From assembly GCF_910584445.1 (NCBI RefSeq), contig NZ_CAJUBO010000014.1, positions 1-30,266 of the forward strand: a stretch of 30,266 nt of DNA, read 5' to 3'. Position 1 is the first letter of the stretch, and each line of letters opens with the position of its first letter. Below, piece after piece: positions 6,221 through 14,575 of this stretch. Origin of the DNA: an uncultured Desulfovibrio sp. (GTDB taxonomy: Bacteria; Desulfobacterota; Desulfovibrionia; Desulfovibrionales; Desulfovibrionaceae). A program made the position numbers and the translations under genes. The notes beneath the pieces are model-generated. The model was given only the letters and a program-made list of their open reading frames with translations. It had not been told where the DNA came from and did not search any database.

Positions 6221-8428
6221 TTACTCTTGAAGAAAATCAACAGGCATTTCCACTCCGGCCCCGGCAAGAAGCCGCCTGAACCCCTCCCCATCAAGAATGG
6301 GAATGCCCAGGGCCTTCGCCTTGTCCAGCTTGCTGCCCGGCTTTTCCCCGGCAACGAGGTAATCGAGTTTCCTGCTCACGCCCCCAACGGGGATGGCGCC
6401 CGCAGCTTCGGCGAGCGCCTGCGCCCTGGCGCGCGGCAACGGCAGCGTGCCCGTGAACAGGATTGTCTTGCCGGTGAGCGGCGTTGCGCGCGCTTGGGCG
6501 GCGGGCGCAGGGGCGTCCGCGCCAGGCGAAACGGGCCAGAGCCCACGCTCGCGCAGTTGCTCCAGAACGATACGGTTTGCCGGGGTCGCAAAAAAATACC
6601 GGATGGATGCCGCCACTTCGGGTCCAATATCCGGCAGCTCCAGCAGTGTTTCCGTGGGCGCGGCGGCAAGTTCGTCCAGATCCCGGAAGCGCGAAGCCAG
6701 CAGACGCGCCGTCTGTTCGCCTACATGGCGGATGCCGAGCGCGCACAACAGGCGCGCAAGCGTGGCCGAATCCCGCGCCGTTTCCAGCGCCGCCAGGAAT
6801 TTCCGCGCCAGGGTCTCGCCCATGCGCTCAAAGCCGAGAAGGTCTTCCTCGCGAAGAGTAAAAAGGTCCGCCGGAGACTGCACCCGCCCCGCCGCGACGA
6901 GCTGTTCCACCCATTTTTCGCCCACGCCCTGGATATCCAGACCTGCCTTGGAGACAAAATGGGTAATGGCGCGCAGCCTCCGCGCCGGACAGGCGAGATT
7001 GTCGCACCGCCACGCCGCCTCGCCAGGTTCACGGTGGACAGGTTCGCCACAGGCGGGGCAGGTATGGGGAAAACGAAAGGGGGGCGCGTCAGGCGGCCGT
7101 TTTTCCACTACAGGTCCCACCACCTCCGGGATGACGTCCCCGGCGCGCTGGACGATGACCGTATCGCCCACGCGCACGTCACGGGCGTGGATCTCGTCCT
7201 CATTATGCAGGGTGGCGCGGGAAACCATGACCCCTCCCACAGGGACAGGCTCCAGCACGGCCACAGGGGTGAGCGCCCCGGTCCTGCCCACCTGGATCTC
7301 GATGGCACGCAGGAGCGTCTGCGCCTGAATGGCGGGAAACTTGAACGCCACGGCAAAGCGGGGCGCGCGGGCGGTGAACCCGAGAACCTCCTGCGCCTCA
7401 AGATCGTCAAGCTTGGCTACGGCTCCGTCGATTTCCATGGGGAAGCCGGTGCGGTTGGCCCGCACCCATTCCGCATATGCCTCCACCTGCTCCACGCCGG
7501 CGCACAGGCGCCCGTCCGGCGGAGTGAGAAAGCCCCAGGCGGTCAGTCGGGCCATAAGCTCGCCCTGGGTCAGACAGGGCGCGCACTCCCCCCACTCCAC
7601 CGCCCCCAGGCTGTAGGCAAGGAACCGCAAGGGCCTGCTTTCCGTGACGGCAAGGTCCAACTGCCGCAAACTGCCGGCGGCGGCATTGCGCGGATTGGCA
7701 AACGTCTTGAGGCCAAGGGCCTCCTGACGCGCATTGAGCCGCGCAAAATCCTCCCGGAACATGACGGCCTCGCCCCGCACCTCCAGCAGCTCGGGGGCAG
7801 CCCCCTCGCCCGCCAGGACGCGCGGCACGCTGTTCATGGTGCGTACGGCATCGGTGACCACTTCGCCGGTCTCGCCATCGCCTCTGGTCAGGGCCTTCCG
7901 CAGTTCGCCGCGCGCATAGACCAGTTCCACAGCCAGGCCATCGAGCTTGGGATCGCACCAGAAGACAAGCGGCATCGGGCCATTCAGGCGTTCATCCCAG
8001 GCGCGGCGCATGCGCTCGGCGAACTCGCGCCAGCCGGAAGCGGAAAAAACATTGTCCAGGCCATACATGCGCTGGCGGTGCCGTTCCTTGGCGAGCCCCT
8101 CCAGCAGCCTGCCGCCGACTTTCGCGGTGGGCGACTGGCCGCCGGCGAGCATCGGCCAGCGGCGTTCCAGCCCGGCCAGCTCATTGTAGAGGGCGTCATA
8201 GGCATCATCGCTGATTTCCGGCGCATCCAGCGTGTGATACAGATAATTATGGCGGGCGAGTTCCGTTGCGAGAAAGCGGGCACGCTCGATCACCGGCTCG
8301 GGAGGCGCGGCGTCCGCCGCCGTTTTTGCCCCGGCCAGCGGCAGGGCCGCCTGCGCCGCGGCGCGCGTGGTTCCGGCGTTGTGGCCCCTGGGATGCGCCG
8401 GGTCCGGCGCGGATGCGTCTGCCGTCAT
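6221..8428 (-). CDS. ligA: NAD+-dependent DNA ligase
   Basis: Seals nicks in duplex DNA using NAD+ in replication and repair. The 735-aa protein has the full LigA order: domain Ia with HNYLYHTLDAP (about 60-70), adenylation domain with nucleophile Lys161 in CDPKLDGLAV, an OB fold, a four-Cys zinc finger (Cys457, 460, 475, 480), helix-hairpin-helix repeats (about 500-630) and a C-terminal BRCT domain (about 645-735). Two oddities are an Ala/Pro-rich N-terminal extension of about 43 aa before domain Ia, and Asp159 where E. coli LigA has Glu two residues before the nucleophile. AAGG sits 8 nt before ATG 8428. The gap to the uvrB stop is 13 nt. Confidence 0.97.
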   Translation of the reverse strand: MTADASAPDPAHPRGHNAGTTRAAAQAALPLAGAKTAADAAPPEPVIERARFLATELARHNYLYHTLDAPEISDDAYDALYNELAGLERRWPMLAGGQSPTAKVGGRLLEGLAKERHRQRMYGLDNVFSASGWREFAERMRRAWDERLNGPMPLVFWCDPKLDGLAVELVYARGELRKALTRGDGETGEVVTDAVRTMNSVPRVLAGEGAAPELLEVRGEAVMFREDFARLNARQEALGLKTFANPRNAAAGSLRQLDLAVTESRPLRFLAYSLGAVEWGECAPCLTQGELMARLTAWGFLTPPDGRLCAGVEQVEAYAEWVRANRTGFPMEIDGAVAKLDDLEAQEVLGFTARAPRFAVAFKFPAIQAQTLLRAIEIQVGRTGALTPVAVLEPVPVGGVMVSRATLHNEDEIHARDVRVGDTVIVQRAGDVIPEVVGPVVEKRPPDAPPFRFPHTCPACGEPVHREPGEAAWRCDNLACPARRLRAITHFVSKAGLDIQGVGEKWVEQLVAAGRVQSPADLFTLREEDLLGFERMGETLARKFLAALETARDSATLARLLCALGIRHVGEQTARLLASRFRDLDELAAAPTETLLELPDIGPEVAASIRYFFATPANRIVLEQLRERGLWPVSPGADAPAPAAQARATPLTGKTILFTGTLPLPRARAQALAEAAGAIPVGGVSRKLDYLVAGEKPGSKLDKAKALGIPILDGEGFRRLLAGAGVEMPVDFLQE

Positions 8429-8441
8429 GGGGGATGCCTTT

Positions 8442-10511
8442 TCAGTCAGGGAGGGCGATGAGCCGCGTCCTCAAGGCGCGGATCCTGTCCCGCAGCCCGG
8501 CGGCCTGCTCAAACTCAAGATCGCGCGCGGCCTGGCGCATTTCCTTTTCCAGCTTCTGCACAAGGGCGGCCACATCCTCGGCGGTCAGCGGCGCGGACTC
8601 GTCCGGTGTCTTGGCCTTGGCGCGTCCCCGGCCGCGGGCCTTGCCGGGTTCGTTCTCCACATACAGCGAGTCCAGCGGAGATTCAAGGCTTTTCGTGGTG
8701 CTCCTGGGCGTGATGCCGTGCGCTTCGTTGAAGGCCGTCTGCTTCGTCCGGCGGCGCAACGTCTCGTCCATGGCGGCGCGCATGGAGGGCGTCACCGTAT
8801 CCGCGTAGAGGATGACCTTGCCGTGGGCGTTGCGCGCGGCGCGGCCAAAGGTCTGGATGAGCGAACCCGTGGAACGGAGAAAGCCCTCCTTGTCCGCATC
8901 CAGGATGCAGACGAGCGAAACTTCCGGAATATCCAGCCCCTCGCGCAGCAGGTTGATCCCCACGAGCACGTCGAATTCCCCGAGGCGCAAAGCGCGGATG
9001 ATCTGCAGGCGCTCAAGCGTGTCGATGTCCGAATGCAGATAGCGGGCGCGCACCCCCATATTGCAGCAGTATTCGGTAAGGTCCTCGGCCATGCGCTTGG
9101 TGAGGGTGGTGACGAGGACGCGCTCTCCTGCCGAGACCCGGGCGCGGCATTCGGCAAGGAGATCGTCCATCTGCCCCTTGACCGGACGCACGTCCACCTC
9201 GGGGTCCACCAGGCCCGTGGGCCGGATGATCTGCTCGGCCACGATGCCCTGGGCCTGATCAAGCTCGTAGCGGCCGGGCGTGGCCGAAACATAGACCACC
9301 TGATTCAACAGGGCGGTGAACTCCTCAAATCTGAGGGGCCTGTTGTCCAGTGCCGAGGGCAGGCGAAAGCCGTAGTCCACAAGGGTCTGCTTGCGCGAGC
9401 GGTCGCCCTTGAACATGCCGCCCACCTGCGGGATGGTGATGTGCGATTCGTCCACGAACAGGAGAAAATCACGGGGAAAGTAGTTGAGCAGGCAGGAGGG
9501 AGGTTCCCCGGGTTTGCGGCCGTCAAGATGGCGGGTATAGTTTTCAATGCCGTTGCAGTAGCCGAGTTCCTCCAGCATCTCCAGATCGAGCTGGGTGCGC
9601 TGCTCCAGCCGCTGCGCCTCCAGAAGCTTGCCATGCTCCTTGAACCATGTCAGGCGGTCGGCCAGTTCCGTGCGGATGTCGTTGGCGGCGCGGTGGAGAT
9701 TGTCCTGCGCGGAGACAAAGTGGCTCGCCGGATACAGCACCGTCTTGCCCACTTCCGCCAGCGTTTCGCCGGTGAGGGGGTCTATCTCGCGCAGGGATTC
9801 GATCTCGTCGCCGAAGTATTCCAGCCGCAGCGCGCGCTCATGGTGATAGGCGGGAATGATCTCCAGCGCATCGCCGCGCACACGGAACGTGCCCCGGTGA
9901 AAGTCGTAGTCATTGCGTTCGTAATGGACTTCCACCAGGCGGCTGATGAGGGCATCCATGGGAAAAAGCTGCCCCGCCTCCACGGGAATGACCATCCTTG
10001 CGTAGTATTCCGGCGAACCCAGGCCGTAGATGCACGAGACCGACGCCACGATGATGACGTCGCGCCGGGTCAGCAGGGCGTGCGTGGCCGCATGGCGCAG
10101 CTTGTCGATATTGTCGTTGATGGACGAATCCTTCTCGATATAGGTATCCGAGGCGGGCACATAGGCTTCCGGCTGGTAGTAGTCGTAGTAGCTGACGAAA
10201 TACTCCACGGCATTGTGCGGGAAAAGTTCGCGGAACTCGTTATACAACTGGGCGGCCAGCGTCTTGTTGGGGGCCAGCACCAACGCGGGCCGCTGGCATG
10301 CGGCGATGACGTTCGCCATGCTGAACGTCTTGCCGGACCCCGTGACGCCGAGCAGCACCTGGGCGGGCACACCGGCGCGGATATTTTCCACCAGGCCCGC
10401 AATGGCCTGCGGCTGGTCGCCCATGGGGACATACCGGGTTTGCAGGTCGAACGGCGCTGCGGGACCCGCTTCCAAAACCGGGATATTTAGCTTACCATCA
10501 TTGAGATGCAT
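8442..10511 (-). CDS. uvrB: UvrABC excinuclease subunit B
   Basis: The damage-verifying helicase of nucleotide excision repair, 689 aa. Walker A GVTGSGKT is at about residues 55-62. The beta-hairpin that clamps DNA (SYYDYYQPEAYVP) is at about 107-119. The helicase box with FVDESH follows, then VSATPG, and QTFGRAARN (motif VI). The C-terminal UVR motif that contacts UvrC is present (EKEMRQAARDLEFEQAAGLRD). ATG 10511 has GGAGG 6-7 nt upstream and gives the usual short N-terminus; the in-frame ATG at 10556 has no such support. It is the first gene of a minus-strand run, divergent from the hypothetical gene at 10579. Confidence 0.97.
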   Translation of the reverse strand: MHLNDGKLNIPVLEAGPAAPFDLQTRYVPMGDQPQAIAGLVENIRAGVPAQVLLGVTGSGKTFSMANVIAACQRPALVLAPNKTLAAQLYNEFRELFPHNAVEYFVSYYDYYQPEAYVPASDTYIEKDSSINDNIDKLRHAATHALLTRRDVIIVASVSCIYGLGSPEYYARMVIPVEAGQLFPMDALISRLVEVHYERNDYDFHRGTFRVRGDALEIIPAYHHERALRLEYFGDEIESLREIDPLTGETLAEVGKTVLYPASHFVSAQDNLHRAANDIRTELADRLTWFKEHGKLLEAQRLEQRTQLDLEMLEELGYCNGIENYTRHLDGRKPGEPPSCLLNYFPRDFLLFVDESHITIPQVGGMFKGDRSRKQTLVDYGFRLPSALDNRPLRFEEFTALLNQVVYVSATPGRYELDQAQGIVAEQIIRPTGLVDPEVDVRPVKGQMDDLLAECRARVSAGERVLVTTLTKRMAEDLTEYCCNMGVRARYLHSDIDTLERLQIIRALRLGEFDVLVGINLLREGLDIPEVSLVCILDADKEGFLRSTGSLIQTFGRAARNAHGKVILYADTVTPSMRAAMDETLRRRTKQTAFNEAHGITPRSTTKSLESPLDSLYVENEPGKARGRGRAKAKTPDESAPLTAEDVAALVQKLEKEMRQAARDLEFEQAAGLRDRIRALRTRLIALPD

Positions 10512-10578
10512 ATCAGCCCTCCGGCTGTGCCCAACCATCTGGAATTCCGGCCGCAAGGCCGCAACTGACGGGGACGCT

Positions 10579-11094
10579 ATGGAAATTTTGCGGCTTGACG
10601 CGCCGAAACCATCGCTGTGCGACAGGATCTATGTTCTCGGGGCCACACTGAAAGCGTTCCGCGGGCAACGCCATGTGGAAACGCACATCATCCGGCACGG
10701 CGCCACGGAAGAGGAACTGGCCGCCTTGCGCGGCAAAGGTCTCGTGGCGCCGCCCGATCCTTCCATGCCCGCGGCGCTCCTTGAGGGAGCCACGGAAGAC
10801 CGCGCCCTGCGCTGCCTTCTTGAAGCCTTCACCGCCGAGGAAAGTGAGGCGCTTGCCGCGTGGCTCGAACGCCGCTACGCGGACAGGATCGAAAAACTCG
10901 TCATCTGCCCGCTGGAACTGCCCGTTCCCCTGGGCGTCGGGCCTCTGGGCGAGATCCCCGAAGGCGGCCAGACAGGGTTCATCCGCTTTGACGCCGCGCC
11001 GGGCTACGCCCTGCCCTTCGCCGCGCGCGCCTTTTACGATCTCTCCGCCCACGCCCCGGAGGAGGCGTCCCCGCAAGGGCCGCAAAATACATAG
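10579..11094 (+). CDS. Hypothetical protein, 171 aa
   Basis: I do not recognise a domain. The protein is soluble-looking: no signal peptide and no membrane segment. It has an acidic/alanine-rich helical centre (residues about 45-110, with EALAAWLERRYADRIEKL) and a Pro/Gly-rich C-terminal part (PVPLGVGPLGEIPEGG). ATG 10579 has GGGGA 6 nt upstream. It is the only plus-strand gene between two long minus-strand runs, divergent from uvrB (67-nt gap) and convergent with aat, whose 3' end it overlaps by 61 bp. Codon use matches its neighbours. An in-frame start with a good ribosome-binding site supports a real gene, but the function is unknown. Confidence 0.7.
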   Translation: MEILRLDAPKPSLCDRIYVLGATLKAFRGQRHVETHIIRHGATEEELAALRGKGLVAPPDPSMPAALLEGATEDRALRCLLEAFTAEESEALAAWLERRYADRIEKLVICPLELPVPLGVGPLGEIPEGGQTGFIRFDAAPGYALPFAARAFYDLSAHAPEEASPQGPQNT

Positions 11095-11819
11095 CGCTCC
11101 CGCCAGGGCGCCCAGGGACATGGCAGGGGCGCCCCGGTCTCTGCCGAAGGCCGGCGGGGCTGCCCGAGAGCGGACGCGAGGGCGCGCAGAAACTCGCCCC
11201 GCGTCACCAGCCGCGCGCCCATGCGCTCCATATGCGGCGTGGCCTGCTGGCAGTCGAGCAGACAGACGCCGCGCCGCCTGAGGAGTCCCACCAGACCGGC
11301 CAGCGCGGCACGCGATGCTTCCGGCTCCGTGTGGAACATGGATTCGCCGAAAAACGCGCGCCCCAGGGCGACGCCATAAAGGCCGCCCACCAGGACATCC
11401 CCGCGCCACGCCTCCACCGAATGCGCGTAGCCCAGGGCATGCAGCCGTTCGTAGGCGGCCGTCATCTCCGCCGTGATCCATGTTCCCGGCGGCTGTGTCC
11501 CGTGCGCCGCCCTGGGGGCGGCGCAGGCGCGGATGACCCTGGCGAACGCCGCATCCAGCGTCAGCGCAAACGGAGACGCCCGCAGCCTGCGCGCGCTTCT
11601 GCGGGGCAGATGGAAACGATCCAGGGGAAGTACGCACCGCGGGTCGGGAGACCACCAGAGCACAGGCAGACCAGGCCCGTACCAGGGAAAAATCCCCCGG
11701 CTGTACGCCGCAAGCAGCCGAACCGGCTCCAAGTCTCCCCCCATGCAGAGGGGGGCATCGCCGGGCGCGGTCTCAGGGGCGGGAAAGAGCGCGGCCAACC
11801 GGAAAAATGCCGCGTCCAT
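11034..11819 (-). CDS. aat: Leucyl/phenylalanyl-tRNA-protein transferase
   Basis: Aat transfers Leu or Phe from aminoacyl-tRNA to N-terminal Lys/Arg of proteins, creating N-degrons recognised by ClpS. The 261-aa protein has the family blocks in order: LLAAYSRGIFPWYGPG, WWSPDPRCVLPLDRFHLP, TWITAEMTAAYERLHALGYAHS, GGLYGVALGRAFFGESMFH and LLDCQQATPHM. The C-terminal 40 residues or so are Pro/Arg-rich and less conserved. ATG 11819 has AGGATG upstream. It is the last gene of radA-CYTH-clpS-clpA-aat, 63 nt after clpA. Its 3' end overlaps a convergent hypothetical gene, and no terminator is evident. Confidence 0.95.
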   Translation of the reverse strand: MDAAFFRLAALFPAPETAPGDAPLCMGGDLEPVRLLAAYSRGIFPWYGPGLPVLWWSPDPRCVLPLDRFHLPRRSARRLRASPFALTLDAAFARVIRACAAPRAAHGTQPPGTWITAEMTAAYERLHALGYAHSVEAWRGDVLVGGLYGVALGRAFFGESMFHTEPEASRAALAGLVGLLRRRGVCLLDCQQATPHMERMGARLVTRGEFLRALASALGQPRRPSAETGAPLPCPWAPWRERYVFCGPCGDASSGAWAERS

Positions 11820-11882
11820 GGTTCATCCTGCTCCGAAGGCTCCTGATGTCCAACTGCAAAAATGCCGCGTTCGCGAGCTGCC

Positions 11883-14177
11883 CTACACGGCCGTGGCCGC
11901 CGCCTCACGAGGCCGCGCAGGCCGGCGCGCGGCATGCGCGACAGGGGCAAGGACCAGAGCGTCCTCCTTCACGCCAAGCCGCACTTCGCCGCCCTTTTTC
12001 AAACAGCCGAACAGCAGTTCCGTCGCCAGTTTGTCCTCCAGTTCACTCCGCAGCAGACGGCGCAGGGGGCGCGCGCCCATGGCGGGGTCAAAACCGTGAC
12101 GCGCCAGCCAGCGGCGCGCCGCCTCGGAAACGCGCAGCTCCACCTTGCGCTCGGCAAGCGTGGCGCGGATCTCCGCAAGGAACTTGTCCACGATGCGGAG
12201 CATCATCGGCTCGTCCAGGCTGCGGAACGGCACCATGGCATCAAGGCGATTGCGGAATTCGGGGGCGAACATTCGCTCCACAGCCTTGAGGCCCTTGCGC
12301 GCCGCGTCGTCGGGGGCAGCCTTCCCAAAGCCGATGGTGGCGCCGGACATTTCAAAGGCCCCCGCATTGGAGGTCATGATGAGGATGGCATTGGAAAAAT
12401 CCGTCTTGCGGCCCGAATTGTCCGTGAGCGTTCCGTAATCCATTACTTGAAGCAACACATTAAAGATATCGGGATGCGCCTTCTCCACCTCATCCAGAAG
12501 GATGACGGAATACGGCGCTTTCCGCACGGCTTCCGTGAGCTGGCCGCCCTCGTCATAGCCCACATAGCCGGGAGGCGAGCCGATGAGCCGGGAGACCGAA
12601 TGCTTTTCCATGTATTCGCTCATGTCGAACCGCAGGAACTCCACCCCGAGGATCTCGGCAAGGCTGCGGGCGACTTCGGTCTTGCCCACGCCCGTAGGCC
12701 CGTAGAAGAGGAAGGAGCCGGAAGGACGCCGCTCGGGACTCAGCCCCGCCCTGGCGCGCAGAATGGCACGCACGGTCAGCTCAATGGCCGCATCCTGACC
12801 AAAGACGCGCCGCTTGAGATCGCGCTCCAGATGCGCGAGGCGCCCGCGCTCGCCGCCGGAGACCGTGCGCGGCGGCACGCCTGCCATGCGGGCCACGACG
12901 CGCTCGACATCCGCAAGGGTCACACCGGAACGCCCGGCGGCGTCCCCTTCCCCGGCTTCCCGCCTGAGCCGCACGGCGGCGCCGCATTCATCCATGACGT
13001 CGATGGCCTTGTCCGGCAGCAGCCGATCGCGCACATGCCGCGCCGAAAGCTCCGCCATGGCCCGCAGCACCGCGGGCGTGTAGCGGACGCCATGGTGCTC
13101 GGCATACTTTTTCTCCAGCCCCTGAAGGATGGCGAAGCATTCCTCCACGCCCGGCTCGCGCAGATCGATACGCTGAAAACGGCGCGCCAGGGCGCGGTCT
13201 TTCTCGAAATGCTTGCGATACTCCTCGTGGGTGGTGGAACCGATACAGCGGATCTCGCCATTGGCAAGCGCGGGTTTGAGCATGTTTGCCGCGTCCAGCG
13301 AGCCGCCGGAAGTCTCGCCCGCGCCCACCAGCGTATGGATCTCGTCAATGAAAAGAATGGCATTGGGCATGGTCTTGAAGGCGTCCACGATGGCCTTGAT
13401 GCGGGCCTCGAAATCCCCCCGGTAGCGGGTGCCCGCCACCAGCAGCCCCATATTGAGCGCGAAAATCCGCGTCTCGGCAAACAGTTTCGGCACCCGCCCT
13501 TCCGCAATACGCAGGGCAAGCCCTTCCGCCATGGCTGTTTTGCCGACGCCGGCATCGCCCACAAAAAGCGGATTGTTCTTGCGGCGCCGGCACAGGATTT
13601 CAATGGCCCGGTCCAATTCCTGGGTGCGCCCCACCAGAGGGTCGATCTTGCCTTCCCTCGCCCTGGCGGTCAGCTCCACGGTGAATTCCGCGAGCGGGTC
13701 CTTTCCGGCTTTCCTGTCGCCGTCTTCCTGGGCGCGTTCCGTCCCTTCCGGCTCCATGCCGTGAGAAATAAAGGTGAGCACATCCAGGCGCTCCACACCC
13801 TGCTTATGGAGGAAATAGCGGGCATAGCTCTCTTCTTCATCAATGATGGCGATGAGCAGATCCCCCATTTCCACGGCAGCGCGCCCCGAGGAACGGACAT
13901 GCCCGAGCGCGCGCTCAAGCACGCGCTGAACGCCCTCTGTCTGCGCGATCTTGTATTCGCCGGCCTGAGGGGCGGATTCAAGTTCGGCGCGGAAAAACCC
14001 CTCGAGCTGCTCCCGCAGCAGGCCGACGCCCGCGCCGCTGCCCTCGAGGATGGTCCTGCCCTTGATGCTCTTGGTCAGTGAAAAGAGAAGGTGCTCCACC
14101 GTCAGCATGTCATGACCACGGCGCTGCACTTCCATGACGGCGTCCCGCAGGACGTCCTGCACGCTCTTGCTCAGCAT
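11883..14177 (-). CDS. clpA: ATP-dependent Clp protease ATP-binding subunit ClpA
   Basis: AAA+ unfoldase that feeds substrates to ClpP. The 764-aa length is close to E. coli ClpA. The N-domain (about 1-145, VQRRGHDMLTVEHLLFSL) docks ClpS. AAA domain 1 has Walker A GDAGVGKTAM and Walker B ILFIDEIHTL. AAA domain 2 has GPTGVGKTEV and VILLDEVEKAHPD. The ClpP-binding loop is present as IGFG in the segment SGATIGFGKAAPD. There is no ClpB-type middle coiled coil, which rules out ClpB. ATG 14177 has GGAG 5 nt upstream. clpS lies directly upstream (50-nt gap) and aat downstream, which fits the N-degron pathway. clpP is not in the window. Confidence 0.97.
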   Translation of the reverse strand: MLSKSVQDVLRDAVMEVQRRGHDMLTVEHLLFSLTKSIKGRTILEGSGAGVGLLREQLEGFFRAELESAPQAGEYKIAQTEGVQRVLERALGHVRSSGRAAVEMGDLLIAIIDEEESYARYFLHKQGVERLDVLTFISHGMEPEGTERAQEDGDRKAGKDPLAEFTVELTARAREGKIDPLVGRTQELDRAIEILCRRRKNNPLFVGDAGVGKTAMAEGLALRIAEGRVPKLFAETRIFALNMGLLVAGTRYRGDFEARIKAIVDAFKTMPNAILFIDEIHTLVGAGETSGGSLDAANMLKPALANGEIRCIGSTTHEEYRKHFEKDRALARRFQRIDLREPGVEECFAILQGLEKKYAEHHGVRYTPAVLRAMAELSARHVRDRLLPDKAIDVMDECGAAVRLRREAGEGDAAGRSGVTLADVERVVARMAGVPPRTVSGGERGRLAHLERDLKRRVFGQDAAIELTVRAILRARAGLSPERRPSGSFLFYGPTGVGKTEVARSLAEILGVEFLRFDMSEYMEKHSVSRLIGSPPGYVGYDEGGQLTEAVRKAPYSVILLDEVEKAHPDIFNVLLQVMDYGTLTDNSGRKTDFSNAILIMTSNAGAFEMSGATIGFGKAAPDDAARKGLKAVERMFAPEFRNRLDAMVPFRSLDEPMMLRIVDKFLAEIRATLAERKVELRVSEAARRWLARHGFDPAMGARPLRRLLRSELEDKLATELLFGCLKKGGEVRLGVKEDALVLAPVAHAARRPARPREAAATAV

Positions 14178-14227
14178 ACCTACTCCAACAGTGGGCCACC
14201 ATGGCCCGCGATCCCGTCACCGGGAGG

Positions 14228-14545
14228 TCATATCCTTTCGAGACTGCACTTGAGGGGGAAACCCGCCTGGCGGGCCGCCAGATGCACCTGCCCCACCTTC
14301 GTTTCCGCCACTTCACGGGTATAGACGCCGCACTGGCCCACGCCATGCTGGTGCACATCGAGCATGATGGCCGTGGCATCCTCAAGACTTTTGCGAAAGA
14401 TGCTCCGCAAGATCCCCACCACAAATTCCATGCTCGTATAATTGTCGTTGTGCAGCAGGACACGATAGCGCGCGGGTTCCCGCACCTGTTCCTCGACCCG
14501 CGTGAACCGCTCACTGTCCACCCCGGCTGATGCGTATGACGGCAT
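14228..14545 (-). CDS. clpS: ClpS adaptor for N-degron substrates
   Basis: ClpS binds proteins with N-terminal Leu, Phe, Tyr or Trp and delivers them to ClpA. The protein is 105 aa. The signature LLHNDNYTSMEFVVGIL carries the Asn-Asp pair and the Met of the N-end pocket, followed by the VHQHGVGQCGVYTREVAE region that contacts ClpA. A flexible N-terminal tail of about 25 residues precedes the core. AGGAG sits 9 nt before ATG 14545. Adjacent to clpA and with aat two genes on, it completes the substrate-recognition part of the pathway. Confidence 0.96.
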   Translation of the reverse strand: MPSYASAGVDSERFTRVEEQVREPARYRVLLHNDNYTSMEFVVGILRSIFRKSLEDATAIMLDVHQHGVGQCGVYTREVAETKVGQVHLAARQAGFPLKCSLERI

Positions 14546-14575
14546 GCGCTCTATCTCCTGAATGTCCCAAGGATT

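Noticed and set aside
5321..8461. 1046-aa plus-strand open frame
   Set aside because: It is the antisense of dapB and ligA. Long stop-free antisense frames are common in GC-rich genes, and the translation (rich in His, Arg, Gly, Gln) has no domain.
8367..10490. 707-aa plus-strand open frame
   Set aside because: Antisense of uvrB, with the same composition artefact.
11803..11870. 13-bp direct repeat AAAAATGCCGCGT at 11803-11815 and 11858-11870
   Set aside because: One copy is in the aat start and the other in the clpA-aat gap; there is no mobile element or site structure between them, so it is probably a small local duplication.
11862..14081. 739-aa plus-strand open frame
   Set aside because: Antisense of clpA; no family features.
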